A DNA stretch of 64,000 nucleotides, taken from the NCBI RefSeq assembly GCF_003952345.1, contig NZ_CP034433.1:930001-994000 (forward strand). Direction: 5' to 3'. The notes under the pieces are model-generated. The model saw nothing but the letters and a program-made list of their open reading frames with translations, was not told the origin of the DNA and did not search any database. Positions 19,190 through 27,488 of the stretch are shown here, piece by piece (positions within the stretch are counted from its first letter, which is position 1; each line of letters opens with the position of its first letter). Source of the stretch: Iodobacter ciconiae (GTDB taxonomy: Bacteria; Pseudomonadota; Gammaproteobacteria; Burkholderiales; Chitinibacteraceae). The position numbers were made by a program, and so were the translations under genes.

Positions 19190-19603
19190 TTAGCGCGTTT
19201 TTGTTTTTTTAATCTGATTTAAATTTGTATTATAAATTTCAGCCGATTGAGTTTCTGCCTGTATCTGACTAAACAGGTTTGTGCGTATATCCTGGTTTTT
19301 TTCTTCAGCTATTTTTTTATACAATTTGCTTAGCTTTTCTTTGGATTCTGCAATGCTTTTTACATTGCGTTGTTCCATCTTATTTAACAGGGTGAGTGCC
19401 TCATTAGGGGCAGAAGCAGGGCTTGAGGCTTGCATATTTGCGATTGTCGCGGGTTTAATAATATGTATTTTAGCTTTAGGTGACATTGATGCTGCATCGC
19501 CAAATGTCATATTGCCATTGGCATCTTTTTGTACATACACAGCAGACGCAAAAAGAGTGCCGGACAAAAAGAAAATGCCTAAAGCAGATAAGGTGTGAAG
19601 CAT
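19190..19603 (-). CDS. Small secreted DUF4124-like protein
   Basis: 137 residues. A signal peptide (MLHTLSALGIFFLSGTLFASA) is followed by YVQKDANGNMTFGDAAS, the DUF4124 pattern of a short exported beta motif, and then a lysine/glutamate-rich predicted coiled coil (about 70-130, LLNKMEQRNVKSIAESKEKLSKLYKKIAEEKNQ). It lies 97 nt upstream of the pilin operon on the same strand. DUF4124 proteins have no assigned function, although they commonly occur near pilus and glycosylation genes. Uncertain whether it belongs to the same transcript. Confidence 0.65.
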   Translation of the reverse strand: MLHTLSALGIFFLSGTLFASAVYVQKDANGNMTFGDAASMSPKAKIHIIKPATIANMQASSPASAPNEALTLLNKMEQRNVKSIAESKEKLSKLYKKIAEEKNQDIRTNLFSQIQAETQSAEIYNTNLNQIKKTKTR

Positions 19604-20263
19604 GGAAAGGCCTTTCGCTGGTGAAATATTTTGCTTATCAGATATGCGGCGTTTTAAGGTTTTTTATTTTTGCCAGTATTGGGTTGGAGCGTTAATCGCA
19701 TTGTCATTATTTATGATTAATTCAGTATATCGTTGATGCAAAATTTTGGCCTGGAAGGATCAAAATAATTATTTTTATAAATATTATTCGATCGTCATTT
19801 TTCTTTGCCTGTTGAGTTTTAGCGATCATGATTACAGCATTATCGTGTGATTTTTCTGTACGCTGCGAGGCTTGCCGGGCAATCTGTTGGTGACATTGCC
19901 CATTGTCATGAGAGCAATCGTCTTATTAGGTGAAAAGTCTCTGTTTGCAAGGTATTTGCTTAAGGTGTTTTATTTATGTCGAGCAATGTTAGTGGTATTG
20001 GCGAAAGGCGGCAATCTATTTTTTAGATACAGCGAAATCTTTATTTTTTTATATATAAAAAAGTAAGTTTACAGAAAGGATTTTAGTGTATTTTTTGCGT
20101 AAGTATTTATCTTTATGATTTTAAAAAGATAAATTACTTTTTTACTTTTGATTTGATTTGTTTTTTGTATTGTTTTAAACATAAAAATTTGTAATTTATT
20201 GCATTTTTCTGATTGAAGCAGATGTTGTTTTTTTGAAAGTGGTATTACTTGAAATGGAAATAA
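19604..20263. other. AT-rich intergenic region without a supported gene
   Basis: 660 nt between the small secreted protein and sua5 are strongly AT-rich, with many T-runs. The only frame of note (19872-20066, plus, 64 codons) has no ribosome site or recognisable product. It probably carries the promoter of the 19603 gene and untranslated sequence. Confidence 0.4.
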
Positions 20264-20289
20264 GCAAAAAAAACCGGCAGGTATGCCGG
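20264..20289 (-). terminator. Intrinsic terminator of sua5
   Basis: The stem CCGGCA-TACC-TGCCGG followed by eight T on the minus strand lies about 44 nt past the sua5 stop codon. This is a clean terminator. Confidence 0.9.
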
Positions 20290-20332
20290 GTGTGAGAGGG
20301 GGTATACTACTGCTTAAGGGCGTTGGCGGAGC

Positions 20333-21307
20333 CTACACCGCTCTTGTTTTTTGATGTGCAGCACGGCTCAGCCGGTCGTGTATAGCAAGCCAGTCAGGCT
20401 CATCAGGAGGGAGTACCAGCAAAATGGCATCCAGCCCCTGTGTGTCCAAATCCCGGAGCGTGGCATAAATTATTTGTGCGTATTCATCGGCGTTATCAGG
20501 CATCAGGATATGCATGGCGGTGCCATCTTGTGGCAAAGCTGCTTCTGTATGCAAAATCGCCAGTTTTTGCCCAGCTCTTGCTATTGCGGCGGCGGCCATT
20601 TGGCTTTGGCTGCCCGTTAATAGTGTGGTGCGCGGGGCATAATGAGAATCCAGTAACCCTGACGTGCGAATGCTTGCGCTGCTTGCATTTTGTACGTGTT
20701 CGACGCTGTGGCCCAGTACGGCCTCAATTGCCTCACGCGCGACACCACCGGGGCGCAGCAAAACGGGCTGCGGGCCGATCAGGCTGATAATGGTTGATTC
20801 AACGCCCACATCACAAGCACCACCGTCCAGAATGAGCGACACACTTTCTGTGCTGAATTCATCTCTTACATGCTGTGCGGTAGTGGGACTGACGTGGCCA
20901 AACTGATTGGCTGAAGGTGCGGCAATACCCCCGCCAAAACGCTGTAATAGCTCGTGTGTTAGCGGGTGCTTGGGTGCGCGCAAGCCCACGCTGTCCTGTC
21001 CGCCGGTTACGGCATAGGAAACATGGGGTTGTTTTTTGAGAATCAGCGTAAGCGGGCCGGGCCAGAAAGCGTCGGCGAGTTTCCATGCGTCGTCAGGGAT
21101 ATCTATGGCCCAATCACCGAGCTGCGCTTTGCCGGCAATGTGCACAATCACAGGGTGATCGTTTGGACGGCCTTTGGCCGCAAATATTTTGGCCACAGCC
21201 AGCGGCTGTGCTGCATCTGCTGCTAAGCCGTACACGGTTTCAGTGGGAATGCCGACCAGCTCTCCGGCTTTGAGAAGGGCAAGGGCTTGATCCAGATTGC
21301 TAGTCAT
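20333..21307 (-). CDS. sua5: L-threonylcarbamoyladenylate synthase, long Sua5 type
   Basis: 324 residues. It makes threonylcarbamoyl-AMP from threonine, bicarbonate and ATP, for the t6A37 modification of ANN-decoding tRNAs. The YrdC-like catalytic domain (about 1-200) has the N-terminal GELVGIPTETVYGLAADA, KGRPNDHPVIVHI and a central SANQFGHVSPT. It is followed by a Sua5 C-terminal domain (about 235-320), which short TsaC proteins lack. Length is typical of Sua5. The other KEOPS-like partners (tsaB, tsaD, tsaE) are not in the window. A terminator follows. Confidence 0.92.
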   Translation of the reverse strand: MTSNLDQALALLKAGELVGIPTETVYGLAADAAQPLAVAKIFAAKGRPNDHPVIVHIAGKAQLGDWAIDIPDDAWKLADAFWPGPLTLILKKQPHVSYAVTGGQDSVGLRAPKHPLTHELLQRFGGGIAAPSANQFGHVSPTTAQHVRDEFSTESVSLILDGGACDVGVESTIISLIGPQPVLLRPGGVAREAIEAVLGHSVEHVQNASSASIRTSGLLDSHYAPRTTLLTGSQSQMAAAAIARAGQKLAILHTEAALPQDGTAMHILMPDNADEYAQIIYATLRDLDTQGLDAILLVLPPDEPDWLAIHDRLSRAAHQKTRAV

Positions 21308-21511
21308 CAGGTACTTTCGTATAAAAGAGCAAATTATAGCGCGAAGGGGGGATTGTTGGCAGGGATGGTTGCGAAGGAGGGGGCGAGTATTTTCGGTGAT
21401 GTTTAACGTCAGATCTGTGATTTACCCGTGATACCATCTTCTTTTCTGCAACTTTTCAACAGAGGCGCATTCCTTTTTGAGGGTGATGCGGCTACAGCAA
21501 AGAGTATTAAA

Positions 21512-22021
21512 ATGCCCTTACTAGACAGTTTTACCGTTGATCACACTCGTATGCAGGCCCCTGCGGTACGTGTTGCCAAAACCATGCGGACCCCAAGTAA
21601 AGACACGATTACTGTGTTTGATTTGCGTTTTAGCGTGCCCAATCAGGAGATTCTTTCTGAGCGCGGAATTCATACTCTGGAGCATTTATTTGCAGGCTTT
21701 ATGCGTGATCATTTAAATGGGGATGGAGTAGAAATTATTGATATCTCGCCTATGGGGTGCCGCACTGGTTTTTATATGAGCTTATGTGGTGCGCCAAGCG
21801 AGGCGCGTGTTGCCAGTGCCTGGAAGCTGGCGATGGAAGACGTGTTAAAGGTAAAAGAGCAAAGTGAGATTCCAGAATTGAATGAATACCAGTGCGGTAC
21901 TTTTGTGATGCATTCTTTAGAAGAAGCACAGGGTATTGCAAAAAACGTGATTGCCCGTGGTATTGGCATTAATCGTAATGATGAATTAGCGTTGTCAGAA
22001 GAAAGGCTAAAATCTATTTAA
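21512..22021 (+). CDS. luxS: S-ribosylhomocysteine lyase LuxS
   Basis: 169 residues. LuxS cleaves S-ribosylhomocysteine to homocysteine and DPD, the precursor of autoinducer-2. Metal ligands are all present: HTLEH (His54, His58) and the Cys of EYQCGTF (Cys128); the catalytic cysteine lies in [11 protein letters not shown] (Cys83). [14 protein letters not shown] is the usual N-terminus, so I start at 21512, although the frame stays open to 21428. The 84-nt in-frame extension carries a possible hairpin (CGCAT/ATGCG). A bidirectional terminator lies downstream. Pfs (mtn), which makes the substrate, is not nearby. Confidence 0.97.
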   Translation: MPLLDSFTVDHTRMQAPAVRVAKTMRTPSKDTITVFDLRFSVPNQEILSERGIHTLEHLFAGFMRDHLNGDGVEIIDISPMGCRTGFYMSLCGAPSEARVASAWKLAMEDVLKVKEQSEIPELNEYQCGTFVMHSLEEAQGIAKNVIARGIGINRNDELALSEERLKSI

Positions 22022-22036
22022 TTGGGTTATATAAAT

Positions 22037-22066
22037 AAAAAGGCTGATTTTTAATCAGCCTTTTTA
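22037..22066. terminator. Bidirectional terminator between luxS and the MFS gene
   Basis: An AAGGCTGATT / AATCAGCCTT 10-bp stem is flanked by A-runs on the left and T-runs on the right, so it can end transcription from both convergent genes. Confidence 0.9.
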
Positions 22067-22073
22067 TTTAGTA

Positions 22074-23660
22074 TTAATGTGACAGATCACTGCCCGCACT
22101 CATGGTTTGTTTTTTCATAACAAATAAAAGTGGTGTAACACAAAGCATGGCAATTCCAAAAAGCATAAATAGATGTGCAAAAGACAGCATTTGCGCTTGT
22201 TTGGCAATTTGCTGGGCCAGCAGCACCTGAGCTTTGATTGGGGCGAGTGTTTCTGGTGTGCCCATAAACAATAACCTGCTTTTTAATCCGGCAATGCGCT
22301 CTATCGTTTGTGCACTATTGGCAATTACATGCTCGTTAAGCGCAGCACGTTTTGCATCGCCTAATTGGGCAAGGAGTGTGGCCGAGAGTGCAATCCCGAC
22401 GCTGCCGCCTAATTGGCGGGTTAAGTTATATAAGCCCGCTGCATTTGGAATCTGCTGTGGCAAAATATTGGCCATTGTCAGTGCATTAAGTGGCATAAAA
22501 ATCATCCCCAGGCCTAAGCCGCGAATAATCATTGGCCAAAGAAAATCATTCATGCCGGAATCGGTGGTGAAATGATAATGCTGCCACATTCCATACATAA
22601 ACAGCATGGCACCCAGGGCAATCAGTGCTCTGGCAGAAACACCCCGTGCAACTAATTTTGCAGAAATGGGCATGGCCAAACCTGATGCCATGGCCGAAGG
22701 TAAAATCATTAGCCCCGTTTGCCATGCGGTATAGCCCATTAAACTTTGCACATACACAGGGAAAATAAATACGGTTGAAAAAAGCGATGCACCCAGCAAA
22801 AATGTCATGACTAATCCCGCAGAAAATTGCGGATCTTTACAGATGGATAAATCAACAATTGGATGCTTGATTTCCAGCTGGCGGATAATAAATAAACTAA
22901 GTGAAAAAAAGCTAATTAATGCATAGCTGATTATTTCGGATGAGCTAAACCATTCTAAGCGCTCACCTCTTTCCAGCAGTAATTGCAAAGTGGCAATGCC
23001 AACTGCCATTAAAATTAAGCCGATATAGTCAATTTTATTAATAGTTTGCTTGTGTTTTGCTTCCGGCATATAAAGAAGTGCCAGAAATAGCGCAATACCA
23101 CCTAATGGCAGATTAATATAAAAAATCCACGGCCATGAATATTGATCGGTTAGCCAGCCGCCTAATGTGGGCCCCAGCATTGGACCTGTCATAATTCCCA
23201 TGCCAAAAATAGCCATGGCGGTACCCATTTCCTTACTGGGAAATGTGTCAAACAGGGTAGATTGGGCCGTGGCAATTAAGCCGCCTCCGCCTAAACCCTG
23301 AACAATTCGCCAAAAAACAAGGCCGCCTAAAGTTGTGGCATTGCCGCAAGCAAAGGAAGAAAAAATAAACAGGGCGATTGATAAAATAAAGTAATTTCTG
23401 CGGCCAAATAATTGCGCCAGAAAGCCGGAAATAGGTAATACAATTACATTGGCAACGACATAGCCAATGGATACCCAGGTGATTTCATCCAGTGTAGCGC
23501 CAAGGCTGCCCATCATATGTGGCACAGCGACATTTACAATACTGGTATCTAATAATTCTAATACACAGGCCAGCGTAACCGATATTGCAATAATATAGCG
23601 ATGTGCATAAATACGCTCCGGCGTATCTGATCGGGATAAACCCGGAAAAATGGCTTTCAT
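22074..23660 (-). CDS. emrB: DHA2-family MFS multidrug exporter, EmrB-like
   Basis: 528 residues with 14 predicted membrane helices. Family motifs include LELLDTSIVNVAVPHMMGSLGATLDEITWV (helix 1, motif D1-like), GFLAQLFGRR (motif A), RIVQGLGGGGLI (motif B) and PMLGPTLGGWLTD (motif C, antiporter). EmrB proteins expel hydrophobic drugs by proton antiport, working with EmrA and an outer membrane channel. AGAGGCG precedes the ATG. The upstream genes are emrA (63-nt gap) and a TetR regulator, in one operon. The outer-membrane TolC partner is not here. Confidence 0.93.
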   Translation of the reverse strand: MKAIFPGLSRSDTPERIYAHRYIIAISVTLACVLELLDTSIVNVAVPHMMGSLGATLDEITWVSIGYVVANVIVLPISGFLAQLFGRRNYFILSIALFIFSSFACGNATTLGGLVFWRIVQGLGGGGLIATAQSTLFDTFPSKEMGTAMAIFGMGIMTGPMLGPTLGGWLTDQYSWPWIFYINLPLGGIALFLALLYMPEAKHKQTINKIDYIGLILMAVGIATLQLLLERGERLEWFSSSEIISYALISFFSLSLFIIRQLEIKHPIVDLSICKDPQFSAGLVMTFLLGASLFSTVFIFPVYVQSLMGYTAWQTGLMILPSAMASGLAMPISAKLVARGVSARALIALGAMLFMYGMWQHYHFTTDSGMNDFLWPMIIRGLGLGMIFMPLNALTMANILPQQIPNAAGLYNLTRQLGGSVGIALSATLLAQLGDAKRAALNEHVIANSAQTIERIAGLKSRLLFMGTPETLAPIKAQVLLAQQIAKQAQMLSFAHLFMLFGIAMLCVTPLLFVMKKQTMSAGSDLSH

Positions 23661-23723
23661 ATCGCCTCTTAATCATACTTTTAGGGCGGGTAAAACCCGC
23701 TGCTGGGTATTGCAATCTATAAA

Positions 23724-24809
23724 TTAAGGCGTACTGATTGTGACATTGACCGATAAGCCCGGACGCAACAGTATATCTGTGGGTAATTTATCTAAAGTAA
23801 TTTTGACGGGGATACGTTGTACAACTTTTGTGAAATTCCCTGTTGAATTATCTGCCGGGAGTAATGTAAAGCGTGCGCCGGTTGCGGGGCTAAATGAATC
23901 TACTTTTCCTTTGAGCTTTAAATCGGGAAAGGCATCGACTTCAATATCAACTTCCTGGCCCAGTTTAATTTGTTTAAGTTCGGTTTCTTTTAAGTTGGCT
24001 ATAACCCAGATTTTATCAGTAGGCACTAAATACATCAGTGTCTGCCCTGCCTGAATCATTTGCCCTGGCTCGACTGCTTTTTTGCTGATGACCCCAGAGG
24101 CGGGGGCATAAACTTGTGTGTCAATCAGCTGATTATGTGCAAATTGCAAGGTGGCTTTGGCGGCGAGTGCTTTAGCCTGTGCAGATTTAAGCCCTGCTGA
24201 TGAAACGGCAACTTGCTGATCAGCAGCGTTGGCACTTTCTTTGGCGGTATGTAGTGCAGACTCCAGGGCGCTTACCCGTGCCTCAGCAGCTTTAACCAGA
24301 GTGTCTGCACTGTCGAGAGCCGATTGGCTGAGCATTTTTTGTGCAGCCAGCTCTTTGCTGCGGGCTAAGTCCTTACGTGCTTTGGCTGCGTTGGCACGTG
24401 CTTCGGTAATCTGGGCTTCAGCCGTGTGTGATTGCGCTGTAGCTGCTGCTGCGTTGGCGGCTGCGGCAGCAATGCGGGCAAGGGCTTCTCCGGGTTGTTT
24501 GTCGTGCCCGGCTGCAGACAGAGCCTGATGATAGTCTGCTTCAGCTTGTGCCACCTTAATTTGATAATCGCGAGGATCCAGCTCAATGAGCAAGGTTTTT
24601 TGTGCCAAAAGCTGGTTATCGCTGACTGGGACGGCTTTCACATAGCCACTTACACGGGCTGCAATCGGCACAATATGCCCTTCCAGCTGGGCATTGTCAC
24701 TGCTGACATGATGACTTCCCCACCACCAGCGGTAGCCAAGAAAGCACAATATCGTCAAAAAGATAATTGCAAGAATATTGCGTGCTGGTGAGGAAGGCTT
24801 AATGCTCAT
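23724..24809 (-). CDS. emrA: HlyD/EmrA-type periplasmic adaptor protein
   Basis: 361 residues: a short cytoplasmic start, one membrane helix (about 12-30, ILAIIFLTILCFLGYRW), a lipoyl-like half (HIVPIAARVSGYVKAVPVSDNQ), an Ala-rich coiled-coil hairpin (about 80-215), then LQFAHNQLIDTQVYAPASGVISKKAVEPGQMIQ and the beta-barrel. Members link the EmrB pump to an outer membrane channel. The start codon overlaps the tetR stop as ATGA, showing translational coupling. Confidence 0.93.
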   Translation of the reverse strand: MSIKPSSPARNILAIIFLTILCFLGYRWWWGSHHVSSDNAQLEGHIVPIAARVSGYVKAVPVSDNQLLAQKTLLIELDPRDYQIKVAQAEADYHQALSAAGHDKQPGEALARIAAAAANAAAATAQSHTAEAQITEARANAAKARKDLARSKELAAQKMLSQSALDSADTLVKAAEARVSALESALHTAKESANAADQQVAVSSAGLKSAQAKALAAKATLQFAHNQLIDTQVYAPASGVISKKAVEPGQMIQAGQTLMYLVPTDKIWVIANLKETELKQIKLGQEVDIEVDAFPDLKLKGKVDSFSPATGARFTLLPADNSTGNFTKVVQRIPVKITLDKLPTDILLRPGLSVNVTISTP

Positions 24810-25456
24810 AGCGTGTGCTCCGGGGCGATGGCAATGCCATGCAAAACGATGTCGAGGTGAAATTGAGCCAGCTGGTTCAGCTCATATGTAATTGGATCTT
24901 GGCGTGCGTAGGTATGCTGCCAGATGCTGGTTAGTAAAATAGGGGAAAATAATACTCTGGCTAACAGATCAGGATCAGTTGGGCGAAATTCACCGCTGTC
25001 TACGCCTGCCTGAATAAGTTTGGCTAGTAAAAGGCGTGAGCGCTTCACTACGGTTTCGATGTAGAAGTCTGTCAGCTCAGGAAAATTGCCTGCTTCAGAA
25101 ATCATGAGTTTGGAAATACTGCCTTTGCATTCATTCAGTGCTGTTGCCCAGCTGGTGATGGCTGTTCGCAAACGGGTTGTTGCAGATTCTGTACTATTAC
25201 TTGCCAGCTCTTCGATTTTGTCCAGATTGGGGTGAATAGCTTCACTGATAGCCGCTTTAAACAGCGCTTCTTTATTAGAAAAATAAAGATAGACCGTACC
25301 TTTAGTGACTCCTGCAGCGTGCGCAATATCATCCAGTTTGGTCGCTGAGTAGCCTTTTTGGTGAAAAAGGATCAGTGCCGCTTCAACGATTTCACTGGGG
25401 CGTGCTTCTTTGCGTCTCTGACGTGGATGATTGATGTCAGTCACTTCAGTTTCCAT
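24806..25456 (-). CDS. TetR-family repressor of the emrAB-like operon
   Basis: 216 residues. The N-terminal HTH (about 18-65) reads AALILFHQKGYSATKLDDIAHAAGVTKGTVYLYFSNKEALF, a textbook TetR DNA-binding domain. The C-terminal ligand domain is not assigned to a drug class. It is the first gene of the operon, with a 4-nt overlap into emrA and a palindrome three nucleotides before its start codon; autoregulation is inferred. Confidence 0.92.
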   Translation of the reverse strand: METEVTDINHPRQRRKEARPSEIVEAALILFHQKGYSATKLDDIAHAAGVTKGTVYLYFSNKEALFKAAISEAIHPNLDKIEELASNSTESATTRLRTAITSWATALNECKGSISKLMISEAGNFPELTDFYIETVVKRSRLLLAKLIQAGVDSGEFRPTDPDLLARVLFSPILLTSIWQHTYARQDPITYELNQLAQFHLDIVLHGIAIAPEHTL

Positions 25457-25458
25457 TT

Positions 25459-25480
25459 AATAACTAACTGGTTAGTCATT
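25459..25480. promoter_or_regulatory. Operator-like palindrome upstream of tetR-emrAB
   Basis: Two 10-nt arms, AATAACTAAC and GTTAGTCATT, are separated by TG, with 9 of 10 positions pairing. It sits directly before the tetR start codon (25456), a normal place for a TetR autoregulatory site that would control the whole operon. Binding is inferred from position and symmetry. Confidence 0.72.
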
Positions 25481-25565
25481 AAATCGATTGGGCTGTCTGC
25501 TGTCAAGAATCATGCTGATGGGATCGGTTTGTATTAGAGGAGGGGCAAGGCGGGCAGAAGGGGGA

Positions 25566-25604
25566 TAAAAAAAATCTGGCAGATCAGCGCATGCCAGACT
25601 TTTT
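25566..25604 (-). terminator. Terminator after the Crp/Fnr pair
   Basis: On the minus strand TCTGGCA / TGCCAGA arms are followed by T8. It lies between the second Crp-like gene and tetR, so the two operons are probably transcribed separately. Confidence 0.85.
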
Positions 25605-25635
25605 GATTAGGACTTTTATCCAGATCCAGCTTAGG

Positions 25636-26304
25636 TTAGAAGCGTTCCGGTAGTTTTTGCAGCAGGATGATGCGCTTGTTTTCTAAGCGGATATAGCCGC
25701 CGAAAACCAGCTCTTTCAGGATGCGGGCAATCATTTCACGTGATGAGCCTACCCGATCAGCAATAGCCTGCTGGGTGAGCGGCTCGGAAATCATTTCCTG
25801 TCCGTCAGTTTCTGTCAGCATGCCTTCAAATAGTGCGCGAACACGGCCATACACATCCAGCAGGGCCAGATTTTTCATGGTGAGTGACAGCCGGCGAACC
25901 ATGTAAGCCAAGTTCAGGATGAGCTGGTCTTTAGCGTTGGGCAATGCATTTAGCGCTTCGCGAAAGTCCTGTTTGGAGAACATCAGGAAAGATGAATCAT
26001 CTTCGGTCTGGGTAGACCATGAGCGCGGTTCATTATCAATCAGTGAAACTTCACCAAATACATCGCCTGGCTCACCAATCATAAAGACAAATTCTTTGCC
26101 TTGATTATCACTGGTAAAGGAGCGGGTACGCCCTTCCAGCAGGATGTACATCGATTCGCCAGGGTCACCTTCGCGAAATAAAAATGTGCCTTTAGGCAGA
26201 TGGCGTTTTACAGCAGCATTTAAAACAATGTCTAGATCTTCATCGGCAAAATCCTGGAAAATGGCAGATTGCGATAAAAAGTTTTTAAGTAAGTGATGGT
26301 CCAT
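25636..26304 (-). CDS. Crp/Fnr-family regulator, second of a tandem pair
   Basis: 222 residues. The cNMP-type sensory domain (about 15-125) has KGTFLFREGDPGESMYILLEGRTR and PGDVFGEVSLIDNEPRSWSTQT; a long dimerisation helix follows, then a Crp-type winged helix (about 150-215, LTQQAIADRVGSSREMIARILKELVFGGYI). There is no N-terminal cysteine cluster as in Fnr, so no Fe-S sensing; the PRSWST loop replaces the RSA of cAMP-binding Crp, so the ligand is uncertain. It is about half identical by eye to the neighbour at 26354-27025, separated by 49 nt, so it is a local duplicate. Confidence 0.88.
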   Translation of the reverse strand: MDHHLLKNFLSQSAIFQDFADEDLDIVLNAAVKRHLPKGTFLFREGDPGESMYILLEGRTRSFTSDNQGKEFVFMIGEPGDVFGEVSLIDNEPRSWSTQTEDDSSFLMFSKQDFREALNALPNAKDQLILNLAYMVRRLSLTMKNLALLDVYGRVRALFEGMLTETDGQEMISEPLTQQAIADRVGSSREMIARILKELVFGGYIRLENKRIILLQKLPERF

Positions 26305-26353
26305 GAGGGTTATATCTCCGTGGCTCAGTGCCTATTCTTGGCAATATTTGATG

Positions 26354-27025
26354 TTAAAAATGTTCGGGCAGTTTTTGCAATAATTCAATTTGACGATTTT
26401 CAATGCGAATATAGTTGCCAAACACTAGTTCACGCATCAGTTTTGCGATCATTTCCCTGGATGAGCCCACACGATCTGCAATCGCTTGCTGGGAGAGCGT
26501 ATGCTCAATATAGCGGCGTCCATTCTCTTCAACAGCTAAATCCTCAAGTAACAGGCGCATACGGCCATATACATCTTTAAGTGCCAAAGATTTCACCATA
26601 TTTGCCAGGTGACGATTGTAACGAATCATATTTCTTAGTAAATTGCTGTTGAGTAACGGTGTTTTTTCAAGCAATTGAAGAAATGACGTTTTACTAATGC
26701 TGAGTAATTGGCAATCTTCAGCTGCATCAATGGAGAGCGAACGGGGCTCTTCGTCGATCAGTGCCATTTCACCGAAGCTTGTACCGACCGTACCCACAAA
26801 AAAAACAAATTCCTTGCCGGTGTCGGCGCTCGAAAAGCAGCGTAATCGTCCTTCGATCAAAATATACATGGACTCGGCAATGTCACCTTCTGCAAACAGC
26901 AGAGATCCTTTGCTAATCGTGCGCCGGTTGGATATCTTCTCAATTGCGGCCAAAATATCTTTGTCCAGATCCATAAATAGCGGGACGGTAGCAAGTAATT
27001 GGCGGAGTGTTTGGTTTTTATTCAT
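26354..27025 (-). CDS. Crp/Fnr-family regulator, first of a tandem pair
   Basis: 223 residues with the same layout as its neighbour: the cNMP-like fold (KGSLLFAEGDIAESMYILIEGRLRCFSS, GTSFGEMALIDEEPRSLSID), a coiled helix, and the HTH LSQQAIADRVGSSREMIAKLMRELVFGNYIRIENRQIELLQKLPEHF. Its start codon overlaps the stop of the upstream lipoprotein gene by one base (TAATG), so the two are translationally coupled. The recognition helix (SSREMIA) is the same as in the paralogue, suggesting shared binding sites with different inputs. Confidence 0.88.
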   Translation of the reverse strand: MNKNQTLRQLLATVPLFMDLDKDILAAIEKISNRRTISKGSLLFAEGDIAESMYILIEGRLRCFSSADTGKEFVFFVGTVGTSFGEMALIDEEPRSLSIDAAEDCQLLSISKTSFLQLLEKTPLLNSNLLRNMIRYNRHLANMVKSLALKDVYGRMRLLLEDLAVEENGRRYIEHTLSQQAIADRVGSSREMIAKLMRELVFGNYIRIENRQIELLQKLPEHF

Positions 27026-27360
27026 TAGTGTCCTGCTTTTTCGGTGTCAGCGGGCTTTTCTTCAGATGCATCATGTTTTTCCACTTTTTTTTCTACAGGT
27101 GCCGGTTCATCTTCGGGCGGTGTAATTACATTAATTTTTTTTTGCTGCATGTATTCATTCATTTCTTTCCAGCCGGCAAAAATATCCGCTTTGGGTATTC
27201 GGGCATTGCGGCGATAACAATCCTCAAGTGCCCGGCCGCTATGGCGGCAGGCAGCGCCAATGGCCTTGCCATTAGCTTGTTGTTTGTTGACGACTTCCAT
27301 TACCTTGTCGCAGCCAGTCAGTGCGATTAATCCAAATAGTATGATAATCAAACGGCGCAT
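27025..27360 (-). CDS. Small predicted lipoprotein
   Basis: 111 residues from ATG 27360 (MRRLIIILFGLIALTGCDKV). LTGC is a lipobox, with the cysteine at position 17. The mature part contains two more cysteines, ACRHSGRALEDCYRRN, and a charged, proline-rich tail (EDEPAPVEKKVEKHDASEEKPADTEKAGH). I do not recognise a family. It is the first gene of the Crp-Crp operon and overlaps the next start by one base. Export to the inner or outer membrane is likely; function unknown. Confidence 0.75.
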   Translation of the reverse strand: MRRLIIILFGLIALTGCDKVMEVVNKQQANGKAIGAACRHSGRALEDCYRRNARIPKADIFAGWKEMNEYMQQKKINVITPPEDEPAPVEKKVEKHDASEEKPADTEKAGH

Positions 27361-27440
27361 TTGTATAGCCAGTATGTCAATAGTATTGTTCTCAGTGTAA
27401 GTGAAAAACAAAGTCTCTGTTAAGGCATCTTAATTAAAAT

Positions 27441-27470
27441 AAAGACCGACAATCGCCGGCCTTTGTTAGT
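27441..27470 (-). terminator. Weak terminator-like hairpin after the Tim44-like gene
   Basis: On the minus strand AAAGGCCG and CGGTCTTT arms (one G-T pair) close an eight-base loop and are followed by ATTTTAATT. It is placed correctly for the end of the 27489 gene, though the T-tract is interrupted. Confidence 0.5.
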
Positions 27471-27488
27471 TTGCAGGTAAAAACAAAA

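Noticed and set aside
21428..21511. Lysine or SAM riboswitch upstream of luxS
   Set aside because: Only short resemblance (GAGGCGC); the conserved cores and helices of the known classes are missing.
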